A DNA stretch of 64,000 bases, from assembly GCA_029861845.1 (NCBI GenBank), contig JAOTYM010000003.1, positions 27,183 through 91,182 of the forward strand, given 5' to 3'. The DNA comes from Gammaproteobacteria bacterium. GTDB lineage: Bacteria; Pseudomonadota; Gammaproteobacteria; Acidiferrobacterales; SPGG2. The notes under the pieces were generated by a model. It worked only from the letters and a program-made list of their open reading frames with translations. It ran no database searches and was not told the origin of the DNA. Position numbers and translations under genes: made by a program. Of this stretch, positions 43,578 to 51,892 are shown piece by piece (positions within the stretch are counted from its first letter, which is position 1; each line of letters begins with the position of its first letter).

Positions 43578-44414
43578 TTAAGATTGTACGGTCGGGACCC
43601 AGGCGGTTGTGCGCCCAGCAATAGTGGTGTGCGCGACCCTCTCACCGCGGGCGGTAGTAGCGCCGTCGCGCTTGCCCCACCGTTCATGAAATAACCAGTA
43701 GCGCGGATAGCAAGTGCTGTCGGCGTTGGCTTCGACTGCGATTTTGATCACCGATCTCAGTGCCCGGCGAAGCCGCCGGGCTTCTTGATGGCATAGCGAA
43801 TCGGCGCGCCGGCGTGGATCGATACCTGCCTGGTATAGCACTTCATCCGCAATCCAGTTGCCAACCCCGGCGGAGAAACTCTGATCCAAAAGCAGAGACT
43901 TAATGATCGCACTACGCCGCTGCAGCATTTTTTCGAAGCTGCGGGTGGTGGGCAGGTTGAGCAATGGATCGAAACCGAGTTTGTTTAAAGGCGATTCATT
44001 CAACGGGTCTTGCCGTAGGAGGATACGGCCCAATCGGCGGGCGTTAGTCATGACAAGCTCACCGCCGTCATCGAAGACGAGATGAATCTTTGTGAACCGT
44101 GGTGGCCATGCCGGATTATCTGTCTTTGGTCCTGATTTGAGCGGTAACGGGCGTGCAGCCGGGGTGTGAAATGCGCCAGTCATACCAAAATGAAACAAGG
44201 GGTGAGGCGGGCGATCGAGCTCGAACCACAAGAATTTACCGTGGCGTCGTACTGCCAATATCTTGTTGGATTTGAGTGCGCGTTGAAATTTGGCGGGGGC
44301 GACACCCTGAAAGACAATGGTGTCCCGCGCGCAACGTACCTGGGTCACGGTTCGCCCCCGCGCTACCGTTGCTGCCAGTCTTCGGCCACGTTCTACCTCG
44401 GGTAGTTCCGGCAT
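43578..44414 (-). CDS. Formamidopyrimidine-DNA glycosylase without zinc-finger cysteines
   Basis: 278 residues. The N-terminus MPELPEVERGRR provides the catalytic Pro2 and Glu3. The H2TH domain (about 140-225; SFSAGVGNWIADEVLYQAGI) is normal. The C-terminal finger reads YWLFHERWGKRDGATTARG and AGRTTAWVP; no Cys4 zinc site remains, so it is a zincless finger like those of some plant and viral Fpg/Nei enzymes. It removes oxidised purines. The LysR gene lies 15 bases upstream on the same strand. Confidence 0.88.
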   Translation of the reverse strand: MPELPEVERGRRLAATVARGRTVTQVRCARDTIVFQGVAPAKFQRALKSNKILAVRRHGKFLWFELDRPPHPLFHFGMTGAFHTPAARPLPLKSGPKTDNPAWPPRFTKIHLVFDDGGELVMTNARRLGRILLRQDPLNESPLNKLGFDPLLNLPTTRSFEKMLQRRSAIIKSLLLDQSFSAGVGNWIADEVLYQAGIDPRRRADSLCHQEARRLRRALRSVIKIAVEANADSTCYPRYWLFHERWGKRDGATTARGERVAHTTIAGRTTAWVPTVQS

Positions 44415-44429
44415 GATGGTCGCTGATAC

Positions 44430-45341
44430 TTAGTCCTCGTTAGCAGTTGCCAACCGGTTGGGCGCGCTTTCCTGTAATAACCACTCCCGCAGAGCCACGA
44501 CTTTTGCCCGGTCGGCGATGGACTCCGGGCAAACCATGTAGTAAGCAAATTCCACCGGCAGGCTGAGTTCAAACGGGCGTACCAGACGACCACTGGCCAG
44601 ATCGTCTGCCACCAGGGCGCCACGGGCTAGGGCCACACCATGATTGGCCACGGCCGCTTGGATGAGCATGCTTGAATCGGTAAATACGGGTCCGCGCGTT
44701 GGATCCATGCCCTCCACGTTTGCTGCCAGTAACCAGGTACGCCAATCACCATGGTTATCATCATGCAACAGGATGTGTGCCTTAAGATCCTTCGGTTTCT
44801 TTAGCGGCGTCGGTCCTCGCAACCGGGCCGGGCTGCAGACAGGGAAGATGTCCTCAGTCATGAGCCGGTTAACCCGAAGACCCGGATATCGGCCGCGACC
44901 GTAACGGATACCGACATCGACATCCTCTCTCGCGAAATCGACAAGATCGGCCGATGGGGCGACGCGAACGTCAATCTCCGGGTGGGCGGCGATGAAGCGA
45001 CCGAGCCGGGGCACCAGCCAACGGGCTGCGAACGAGGGCAATACGGAGATAGTGAGCCTACCGCGACAATCATGATCACTAAGCCGGTTGGTGGCTTCGT
45101 ATAGTTGATCAAAGATTCGCCGCACTGGTGGTAGGTAGGTTTGCCCCTCGTCGGTCAATGCCAGGGCGCGGTTTAGGCGCCGAAACAGCTTGAGTCCCAG
45201 ATACATCTCTAGCGATTTGACTTGGTGACTGATGGCGGCCTGGGTGACGTGCAACTCTTCCGCCGCCTTGGTGAAACTCAGGTGGCGGGCCGCGGCCTCG
45301 AACGCGCGTACCGCATTGAGGGGTGGAAGTCGACGCGCCAT
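44430..45341 (-). CDS. LysR-family regulator, GcvA-like
   Basis: 303 residues. The N-terminal HTH reads LPPLNAVRAFEAAARHLSFT then AAEELHVTQAAISHQVKSLE, the GcvA subgroup pattern. The effector domain (about 90-300) is periplasmic-binding-like. GcvA controls glycine cleavage in E. coli; no gcv genes are adjacent. It is divergent from the DUF1127 gene and immediately upstream of fpg. Confidence 0.87.
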   Translation of the reverse strand: MARRLPPLNAVRAFEAAARHLSFTKAAEELHVTQAAISHQVKSLEMYLGLKLFRRLNRALALTDEGQTYLPPVRRIFDQLYEATNRLSDHDCRGRLTISVLPSFAARWLVPRLGRFIAAHPEIDVRVAPSADLVDFAREDVDVGIRYGRGRYPGLRVNRLMTEDIFPVCSPARLRGPTPLKKPKDLKAHILLHDDNHGDWRTWLLAANVEGMDPTRGPVFTDSSMLIQAAVANHGVALARGALVADDLASGRLVRPFELSLPVEFAYYMVCPESIADRAKVVALREWLLQESAPNRLATANED

Positions 45342-45495
45342 ATATTGGTTTCGGATAAAAATAACTAATCTTAGAGTACAAAAATTATCGTTTGTACGAC
45401 TCCGACTTTACCGCTATTTTTAGCCTATCCACGAGTAGTTGTGGCCAAGTTTTCCAAGAATCCGCGAACCCCTTATTCCCATAAGGAGAATACAG

Positions 45496-45732
45496 ATGAA
45501 CACAGCCACCTGCAAGCCTGACCATGTGACCTCGGCTGAACGCGCCCTCGGCGGGTTCGGTGACATGGCACGTAACTGGATCCAAAACGGCGTAGCGATC
45601 ACCTTGGGGTGGTGGGATCGAGCCCGCCAGCGCCACCACCTCCTGCAACTGGATGACCGCCTGCTCAAGGATGTGGGACTGACGCGGGCCGAGGTCGAAC
45701 GAGAGGCGGCCAAACCGTTTTGGAAGCGCTGA
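45496..45732 (+). CDS. DUF1127 small protein
   Basis: 78 residues from ATG 45496 with AAGGAGA upstream. The end WWDRARQRHHLLQLDDRLLK then GLTRAEVEREAAKPFWKR is the DUF1127 signature. Members are small, often under GcvA-like or oxidative-stress control, and at least some bind RNA or affect phosphate and carbon metabolism. It is divergent from the GcvA-like gene, which makes that regulator its likely controller. Confidence 0.9.
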   Translation: MNTATCKPDHVTSAERALGGFGDMARNWIQNGVAITLGWWDRARQRHHLLQLDDRLLKDVGLTRAEVEREAAKPFWKR

Positions 45733-45765
45733 TGTTAACAGTGGCGCCGCTCACGGCGCATCGCA

Positions 45766-45801
45766 GAAAAACCGAGTCGGCCCGCATTGCCGGGGCCGAC
45801 T
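45766..45801 (-). terminator. Rho-independent terminator of the GloB-like gene
   Basis: Arms AGTCGGCCC (45775-45783) and GGGCCGACT (45793-45801) are perfect. On the minus strand the stem is followed by CGGTTTTTCTG, a T run that fits termination of the gene at 45817. It could also slow transcription from the convergent DUF1127 gene. Confidence 0.75.
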
Positions 45802-45816
45802 TGGCCGATAGTATTG

Positions 45817-46608
45817 CTACCAGTTGTTTCTTAACTGGCGTAGCTTTAGGAATACGGTCTTGGCATCCAACTCCTCCGGGAGGTCCGGAAACTTTTCGCG
45901 CAGCGCCGCTATGACGCTGGGGCTGTGAAGGCGAAAAAACGTGTTGATCTCCTTTTCCAACCCTAATGAGGTCACTAACGCCTGGTTTGGATTTTGATCG
46001 CCCACTTCCTCAAGCAGGGTTGCCGCCTTTTTATTGTCAGGTTCGCGGTCTAGCGTGAACGCGAGATTGTTGCTGAGATAGTCATGACCCGGATAGACAA
46101 GGGTGCCGTCTGGTAGATGGGCGAGTTGCTGGGCAAAGGTATCGTACAATTGATGCGGATGACCGCCATTATGGCAATTGCCGGCACCGGCGTTAAAAAG
46201 GGTGTCACCACAAAATAGGGCCGGCGTATCAGTATGTGAGAGCAGACAGATATGACTCATTGTGTGTCCAGGTGTGTCTAACGCTTCCAGCTCCACTGTT
46301 TTCCCAACTTTTATTACGTCACCCGCGCCGAGGCCACGGTCGATACCAGGGATGCTATTTTTGGCGCCTGTATGGGCGAGCAACTTCGCGCTGGTAGCGG
46401 CGATCATGGCACGATTGCCACCAGTGTGGTCGCCGTGCTCATGTGTGTTCAGAATCTGTGTGATCTCCCAGCCTTTACGCTTGGCAGCGGCCAGACACTT
46501 CGTATGATCAAGCGGGTCGATAGCAAGCGCCTCACCCGTCTCCGGACAGGCGATCAGATAGTTGAAGTTGCGATAAGCATTAGCGGTCCAGATTTGTTCG
46601 ACGATCAA
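45817..46608 (-). CDS. Hydroxyacylglutathione hydrolase-like metallo-beta-lactamase-fold protein (glyoxalase II)
   Basis: 263 residues from a TTG at 46608 that has GGAG seven bases upstream; a GTG at 46668 is the longer alternative. The metal motif is THEHGDHTGGN (about residue 53), with CGDTLF and YPGHDYLSNN further ligands, and the C-terminal helical part is as in GloB. It hydrolyses S-lactoylglutathione to D-lactate and glutathione. It lies downstream of the PLP decarboxylase gene on the same strand and has its own terminator. Confidence 0.85.
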   Translation of the reverse strand: MIVEQIWTANAYRNFNYLIACPETGEALAIDPLDHTKCLAAAKRKGWEITQILNTHEHGDHTGGNRAMIAATSAKLLAHTGAKNSIPGIDRGLGAGDVIKVGKTVELEALDTPGHTMSHICLLSHTDTPALFCGDTLFNAGAGNCHNGGHPHQLYDTFAQQLAHLPDGTLVYPGHDYLSNNLAFTLDREPDNKKAATLLEEVGDQNPNQALVTSLGLEKEINTFFRLHSPSVIAALREKFPDLPEELDAKTVFLKLRQLRNNW

Positions 46609-46691
46609 GATAGTCTCCGTGGTCGTGGGGTGGTGGCCAATTTTATCGCGATACCGTGCAGTCGTCACGCGATAACACAGCTTGCTTGTGG

Positions 46692-48083
46692 CTATGAAAT
46701 CTCAGATAAGACTTCCCGTACCGAGGAGATGGCACGATCGATATCGCGATCGCTCGTGCGCCAGTTGCACACCGACACCCGCATGACCCGTTTGTTCTGC
46801 CACGTCGTGCCGCCGAACCAAGCGGTGCCCTTGGCTTGAATTCTTTCGATGATGCGGTCAGTGCGCCGATCATGATCTCCGTCCGGGGACAGAAAACGCA
46901 CCAGTCCCTGATTGATCCTTGGTGTAACCACCAGTTCGGCGCCCGGCAACGCGCTGATCTCGGTCACCAATCGACGGGCATGGTCGCAGCACTGCTCTAC
47001 CAACTGCGCGATGCCAGCGCGCCCTAAAGACTTGATCGCAGCGTAGGCAGGGAACCCGCGGCCGCGGCGCGACCATTCGGGGGTCCAATCGATCTGATCG
47101 CGCGCATCTCCAACGCTAATGCGATAGCTGGCAGTTTGCGACATCGCCGCACGATGTGCAGCTGACTGGGCAACAAACGCGAATCCAGAATCAAATGGGA
47201 CATTCAACCACTTGTGTCCGTCGGTGGCCCACGAATCTGCCCGCTCTGCGCCAGACAGCAGATGGCGCAACCGATCGCTGGTGGCCACCCACAGCCCGAA
47301 AGCCCCATCAATGTGAACCCAGGCGCCATATGAGTGAGCAATATCGCAGGCCTCTGGAAATGGGTCAAAACCTCCGGTATGTATATCACCCGCTTGTAAG
47401 CAAACGATGGTTGGGGTATCGGCCGCATTCTGGAGCGCGGCCTCGAGATCTGTCATCCGCATCTGCCCGTCCGATTCACAACCAACGAACTCGATTGCCG
47501 CCTGGCCAATCCCCAAGAACTTGATGGCCCGAATGAGTGATTCGTGCCGACGTTCGCTGGTGAGCATGCGGAGTGGGGTTGATCCAGCGAGGCCATTTGT
47601 TTCAACATCCCAGCCGCGATCCGCCAGTAGCTTATGGCGGGCGGCTGCTAGCGCCGTCGCGTGCGCCATTTGACAGCCAGTGACGAGCGCAAATGAGGCT
47701 GAGGCTGGGATCCCGAGTAGTTGCTTAAGCCATTGCCCGCACACCTCTTCAACCACGGCTTCTGCCGGCCCGCATGCATAGATGGCTGCATTTTGATCCC
47801 AGATCGTCGTCAGCCAGTCGGCGGCAAGGGCGGCCGGGAGCGTGCCGCCAATCACCCAGCCAAAGAAACGCCCGCTCGTGGAGCCGAGCAATCCCGTCTC
47901 AACATCGTTGACGAGGGCATCGATGATTTGGTCTGCTGGCATGCCTTTTTCTGGGAGTGGCTTAACGAACGCGGCTCGCAATTCGGCAAGACTAGCGGTG
48001 GGGGCGATAGAGCGGTCATCTAGGCTAGCAAGGTAATCAAGGGCGTGGTCCGTGGTTCGTTTAAGAAGCGAGGCGATGGTCAT
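46692..48083 (-). CDS. PLP-dependent group II decarboxylase-like enzyme
   Basis: 463 residues. The Schiff-base Lys is in TDGHKWLNVPFD (about residue 287), the cofactor-facing Asp in VHIDGAFGLW, and QAGDIHTGGFDPF holds phosphate contacts. This is the fold of aromatic amino acid and glutamate decarboxylases, but members also act as aminotransferases or tyrosine decarboxylase-like enzymes. The TetR gene lies 117 bases upstream on the same strand and may regulate it. Substrate cannot be told. Confidence 0.87.
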   Translation of the reverse strand: MTIASLLKRTTDHALDYLASLDDRSIAPTASLAELRAAFVKPLPEKGMPADQIIDALVNDVETGLLGSTSGRFFGWVIGGTLPAALAADWLTTIWDQNAAIYACGPAEAVVEEVCGQWLKQLLGIPASASFALVTGCQMAHATALAAARHKLLADRGWDVETNGLAGSTPLRMLTSERRHESLIRAIKFLGIGQAAIEFVGCESDGQMRMTDLEAALQNAADTPTIVCLQAGDIHTGGFDPFPEACDIAHSYGAWVHIDGAFGLWVATSDRLRHLLSGAERADSWATDGHKWLNVPFDSGFAFVAQSAAHRAAMSQTASYRISVGDARDQIDWTPEWSRRGRGFPAYAAIKSLGRAGIAQLVEQCCDHARRLVTEISALPGAELVVTPRINQGLVRFLSPDGDHDRRTDRIIERIQAKGTAWFGGTTWQNKRVMRVSVCNWRTSDRDIDRAISSVREVLSEIS

Positions 48084-48200
48084 AATAAGTATTTCCTCGG
48101 TTAAGCCGCCGTGTCTGGATCTATAAGACCAGATAACCTGGGACCAGACCGAAGGTCAACCCGATGGTTGCTAACGATTCGAAACGAGGCGTGACGGTGG

Positions 48201-48776
48201 TTAGTTGACCAAACCTAATTTTTGCTTGAGGTGGCGCACGCAGGTATCAAACGCGCTCTGCCCGGCTACCCGGGCAATTTGAAGCGCACCCTGTAAGGCG
48301 GCAGCAATCACAATTGCCTGCTCCTCGGCCGATCCCTCGAAATGGAGCAGTTCCTGCTCACGACCTTCCTCTAGGGCGATGGCGAGCCAGGCGCGCATCT
48401 GCTGATCGAGTGCGACGATTTCGAGCCGCATCTCCTCCGGCAGTGTGTTGAACTCGACCTCCAGCACCCCCAACGGGCAGACTTTGCCGCCATCGCGTAG
48501 GTAGCGCCAGGGGAGTGTCAGATAGGCCTCAAATTTGAGCACTGGGGACGCTTCACCGGCCTCGAGAAGCTCAGTGTATTGCTGAAACCGGGCACGACAG
48601 CGCTCGATCAAGGCGACACCTAGATCGGTTTTGGTGGGAAAGTGATAGTGGATGGCCGCGTTTTTGACCCCGAGCGGCTGCGCAATATGATTGTAGCTAA
48701 AGGCGTTGAAGCCCCGGTTTTGTAGTAATGCTTCAGCCGTGTCGAGAATATGTGTTTTTGTGTCGGCTTGTCGCAT
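48201..48776 (-). CDS. TetR/AcrR-family repressor
   Basis: 191 residues. HTH at about 10-50: ILDTAEALLQNRGFNAFSYN and VKNAAIHYHFPTKTDLG. The C-terminal ligand domain is helical. A palindrome TACCTACAGGTA sits 22 bases upstream of its start, a typical TetR operator. The decarboxylase and glyoxalase II genes follow on the same strand, so they may be its targets. Confidence 0.88.
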   Translation of the reverse strand: MRQADTKTHILDTAEALLQNRGFNAFSYNHIAQPLGVKNAAIHYHFPTKTDLGVALIERCRARFQQYTELLEAGEASPVLKFEAYLTLPWRYLRDGGKVCPLGVLEVEFNTLPEEMRLEIVALDQQMRAWLAIALEEGREQELLHFEGSAEEQAIVIAAALQGALQIARVAGQSAFDTCVRHLKQKLGLVN

Positions 48777-48795
48777 AGACTGCTACCCGAAAAAA

Positions 48796-48812
48796 CCTAC
48801 CTACAGGTAAGT
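48796..48812. promoter_or_regulatory. Palindromic TetR-type operator
   Basis: Core TACCT (48798-48802), two bases, AGGTA (48805-48809); the symmetry extends outwards with one mismatch to ACYTACCT / AGGTARGT. It is about 20 bases before the TetR start, the usual position for autorepression. Confidence 0.7.
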
Positions 48813-48895
48813 AATCAGTAGTAACGGACGATAGGGTTGTCAAGGAGGCGTGCCAACTGGGAGAATGCTTTCGCTGGAATCAAAAGACCAATCGA

Positions 48896-49036
48896 ATGGA
48901 TAACACAAGAAGCAAGCGCGCTTGTGAGTCAAAAAAACGCAGCGCTGCGGGCCCCGCCACCCGTAACACACGGTTGACGGCGCAGACACGCAAGCAATTG
49001 GGAAAGCATTACGCTAGCAAATACCGAACTCGTTAA
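48896..49036 (+). CDS. Possible small basic protein, weak support
   Basis: 46 codons (MDNTRSKRACESKKRSAAG, ending in LGKHYASKYRTR). The composition is very basic and the stop abuts the convergent ankyrin gene. No ribosome site is visible upstream. It may be a real small protein or chance; I mark it only because it has protein-like tail text. Confidence 0.2.
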   Translation: MDNTRSKRACESKKRSAAGPATRNTRLTAQTRKQLGKHYASKYRTR

Positions 49037-49594
49037 CTACTCCTTAGCGCCGTGGCGCTTCAGGAGTTCTACCATACCGGCATGTGCCTTTGCCCACTGA
49101 AGTGGCGTCGCGCCAGCCCTATCCTTCACGTTCACGTTAGCGCCCTTGGCGATGAGTAGCTCGGCCAGCGGCTTAAGATTCATGAGGGCCGCCCAATGTA
49201 ATGGGGTGCCGCCGCCGTCGGCGCGGGCTTCGACGTCGGCCCCGTTCGCAATAAGTAGTTCAGCCAACGAGCGGTGACCGAGCTTCGCTGCCATATGTAG
49301 TGGGGTAAGACCATAGGTCACATCTTTGGCATTAACATTGGCCCCCGACGCGATGAGGGTCTCAACCACTGACCGGTGGTTCATAAAAGTCGCATAGTCA
49401 AGTGCAGTTAATCGTACGGTATCCTTGGCGTTGACATCGGCGCCGTGAGCGATCAGGTGTTTTACTCGATCAAGGTCGCCGATTGCAGCCGCGTCATGCA
49501 ACGGTCCGGCGAGCGTGGGTAACGTTTGAAACAGGAATAGAGATAACGCGCAAATAGACGACAGAACTGTTGTCCGAGCATCTTTCTTGTCCAT
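49037..49594 (-). CDS. Exported ankyrin-repeat protein
   Basis: 185 residues. A signal peptide (about 10-28, VLSSICALSLFLFQTLPTLA) precedes about four ankyrin repeats (DAAAIGDLDRVKHLIAHGAD and so on) to a GAKE end. It is shorter than the ankyrin proteins at 16749 and 17751 but of the same style; the repeat text GADVNAKD recurs. No adjacent partner is obvious. Confidence 0.87.
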   Translation of the reverse strand: MDKKDARTTVLSSICALSLFLFQTLPTLAGPLHDAAAIGDLDRVKHLIAHGADVNAKDTVRLTALDYATFMNHRSVVETLIASGANVNAKDVTYGLTPLHMAAKLGHRSLAELLIANGADVEARADGGGTPLHWAALMNLKPLAELLIAKGANVNVKDRAGATPLQWAKAHAGMVELLKRHGAKE

Positions 49595-49812
49595 GTCTGG
49601 CCCTCCTAGCCCGCTCCCTATGACACAGGTGTCTCTATGTCTTAATTATAGCTTATCCATTTTCTCCGCTTTGCCAGCCAAAGGTCTAGAAAGAGGAAAG
49701 TTTCTGCAAACCTCATCTGATGGAAGCGTCGTCGGCCAAGACAAAGCGTCGTTCCAGGGAGGCGGAGGGGCTCGAGTGCGGCGGTATTGCTCTTGAGATG
49801 CCGCTGAATCAA

Positions 49813-50061
49813 TCAGTGGGTGGTGGTTGCTGCACCGCCGTAGACGAAGTTACCGTCTAGAGTGAAAATCCCCACCACGGCATTTGATTGGCCGATAAAA
49901 CGCGTGTGTACGTAGATCGAGCCGTCGTCCTCGTACTGATAGAAATAAGGCGGCTCGGCCTGCAGGTCGTAGAAGCCGGTGAGCTCACGCATGCCCTGCT
50001 GGTCGGTCAGCTGCTGTATGTATGTCTCTAGATCTGTCATGCCTATACCACTATAGACCAT
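49813..50061 (-). CDS. Small protein of unknown function
   Basis: 82 codons from ATG 50061; ATG 50040 (MTDLETYIQQLT) is an alternative and no ribosome site is strong. The C-terminal part GSIYVHTRFIGQSNAVVGIF then LDGNFVYGGAA looks like an ordered beta-rich protein. Further upstream frame is open but reads less like protein. Unrecognised. Confidence 0.45.
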   Translation of the reverse strand: MVYSGIGMTDLETYIQQLTDQQGMRELTGFYDLQAEPPYFYQYEDDGSIYVHTRFIGQSNAVVGIFTLDGNFVYGGAATTTH

Positions 50062-50345
50062 GATTTGTGGTTCGCTAGGCACGGGTAACCCAGACCCACG
50101 CAAGATGTACGGGTTTTCGTGGGAACCTGTGTGAACCCAGCACGAGCAGGCGTTGCGATCTACAGTTTTAGGCGGGTGTTCAACTGAGGTAATGCACAAA
50201 TGCAACGGCAGCAGGTGCAGCTGCCGGCGACAAAGGCAGTGACCAGCGTAAATCAACGAGACCCGCAAGAGCCGCTCGTCGCGCGGTAACCCGGGCACAA
50301 CGAAATCGGCGCCGCCGTATTGGTCGTCGCCAGGACGATTGAAGA
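50062..50345. other. Intergenic region, no gene supported
   Basis: The minus-strand frame of the small gene stays open but its text is not protein-like. No other feature seen. Confidence 0.3.
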
Positions 50346-50885
50346 CTAGGTCTTGGAATTAGCAGACCAAATTCGATCCAACACCACGTAGGGCTGGGAC
50401 TCGTAGACAGCGAGCACGTGCCGGATGTCGGTGCGTCGTCTGCTATGCACTGCCGCATCGATGGCGAGAGACAGTTTGCAATCCCGGCCGAGTGTTGCGG
50501 TAACACGATCTTTTAAATCTTCGAATCGGTTTACGAGTTCGCGTTTCCTGCTTGTACCAGGAAGCGGTAGTATTCTCATTTTCTTTATGTGCCCCTCGAA
50601 TTGCTTTCGGGCAACGGCCATCTTGGCTGATGATGTCTGCTGTTCTTTTTCTTGAATGGGTTCGGTGTCTGTTTTTTCCGTCTCGGTCTTGGGGTCCGTT
50701 GCCGCTTGTCGCATAAGATCCCACGTAGCTGGCTCTACAAGTAACTCCATAATGCCCAGCTTCAGGGCTACGTTTGAATCGACGCGCCGACGAAGTAATT
50801 GTGCTGCCGTTCTGCGGTCACCGTTTGCTTGATCTAAATATTTCTTTGCTATCAGCTCAAGGCGGTTCATGTCGAATCCGGGCAT
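50346..50885 (-). CDS. Soluble protein of unknown function
   Basis: 179 residues; GAGGTG lies 7 bases before the ATG. Residues 1-60 are helical with an Arg-rich stretch (DRRTAAQLLRRRVD), 65-90 are acidic and disordered, and 100-170 have mixed helix and strand (KLSLAIDAAVHSRRRTDIRH). I do not recognise the family. It may bind nucleic acid given the charge, but that is a guess. Confidence 0.6.
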   Translation of the reverse strand: MPGFDMNRLELIAKKYLDQANGDRRTAAQLLRRRVDSNVALKLGIMELLVEPATWDLMRQAATDPKTETEKTDTEPIQEKEQQTSSAKMAVARKQFEGHIKKMRILPLPGTSRKRELVNRFEDLKDRVTATLGRDCKLSLAIDAAVHSRRRTDIRHVLAVYESQPYVVLDRIWSANSKT

Positions 50886-51176
50886 CTATGGTCACCTCCC
50901 TGTAACCTGACCACATAGCCTAAGTTTAGGTTATAGGGAGAACCGTCTACGCCGAGAACGAATACAATGACTGCGCGCGTTGCCAAACTGGCGGCAAGCT
51001 TTTGGCTGATCGTACGCTGTCCCGTCTTATGAAAGCCAACTGGCCGAAGACGCTGGACGAGCTAGAGCGGCAAAAACGCTCATAGCCGCGGCCGGGAGTG
51101 CGTTCCGTGCGCAAAAAATGGCCCATTCCTTGCAAGGTGTCCTTTGGGTGAATACTTAGGTAGGACACGCACGGAC

Positions 51177-51440
51177 ATGCTTCTGCCCGTCGAATTTTTT
51201 ATAGTGGTCGCCGCAACGTTGATATTTGTGGGATTTGTGCGCTTGTACGTCGGCCATAGGCGCGCCGAAATCGAAAACAAACAGGCCATAACCATACCGC
51301 CGAAACGCCGAGAACGGCGCCTGCGAAAGCGCCGTCTGCGGACCGATCGCCGTGCCTGTATCCGCCTAGACCCGGATCGACGTCAAAGTGGAGGCCGTCG
51401 AGGGTCAGATCAATGGGAGGGATCTAGGGCCCGGTTCTGA
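51177..51440 (+). CDS. Small membrane protein with Arg-rich tail, paralogue of 54544-54804
   Basis: 87 residues from ATG 51177; a TTG 33 bases upstream is less likely. One helix (about 4-27) is followed by a strongly basic tail RRERRLRKRRLRTDRRACIR and DPDRRQSGGRRGSDQWEG. The protein at 54544 has the same build and the shared pattern RR-x-x-x-R-L, DRR, GRR, D-x-W. The two flank the CHASE2-kinase gene. Function unknown. Confidence 0.6.
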   Translation: MLLPVEFFIVVAATLIFVGFVRLYVGHRRAEIENKQAITIPPKRRERRLRKRRLRTDRRACIRLDPDRRQSGGRRGSDQWEGSRARF

Positions 51441-51892
51441 CCGTCCTATGGGCTTTCACGGTTTCTCGTAAGGCCCGCCGATCACCCTATATTGAGCCTG
51501 GCATGTTTCGTGCACCCTCCCATTGTTTATGGAATTACTCCGACGCATCTGCGACTTTCCCCAGTGGCCAGTATCCGATAGTGCTGCAGCCATTATTCAG
51601 CAATTCTGGACGGGTTTGATACCCCCTCAGACTTTCAAGGTATTGCTGCTCTCTGAGGGCGTTAAATGGGCGCCGGTCGGTGAGTGCATCATGCAACAGT
51701 GGTAATTTGGCTCGGTAATATCCTTTATTTCCACGCCCGATCGTATATACCTTTTAGAAGCGGGTGGGTTACGTAGGCCACGCGCAACTCGCCAACTCAG
51801 CACTTGCTTTCAATAACTCGCTCGGTCGGCGTGGGGGAGTTGATATGCTCACGTCTGCCGCGCGCGTCAAATAGGGTCGCCAAGGGACAGCC
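51441..51892. other. Intergenic region before the kinase gene
   Basis: About 450 bases without a convincing gene; a 58-codon frame from 51529 has no ribosome site. AAGGGA at 51880-51885 is the ribosome site for the kinase gene. Confidence 0.35.

Noticed and set aside
51523..51705. 60-codon ORF before the kinase gene
   Set aside because: No ribosome site, no recognisable pattern, and odd composition.
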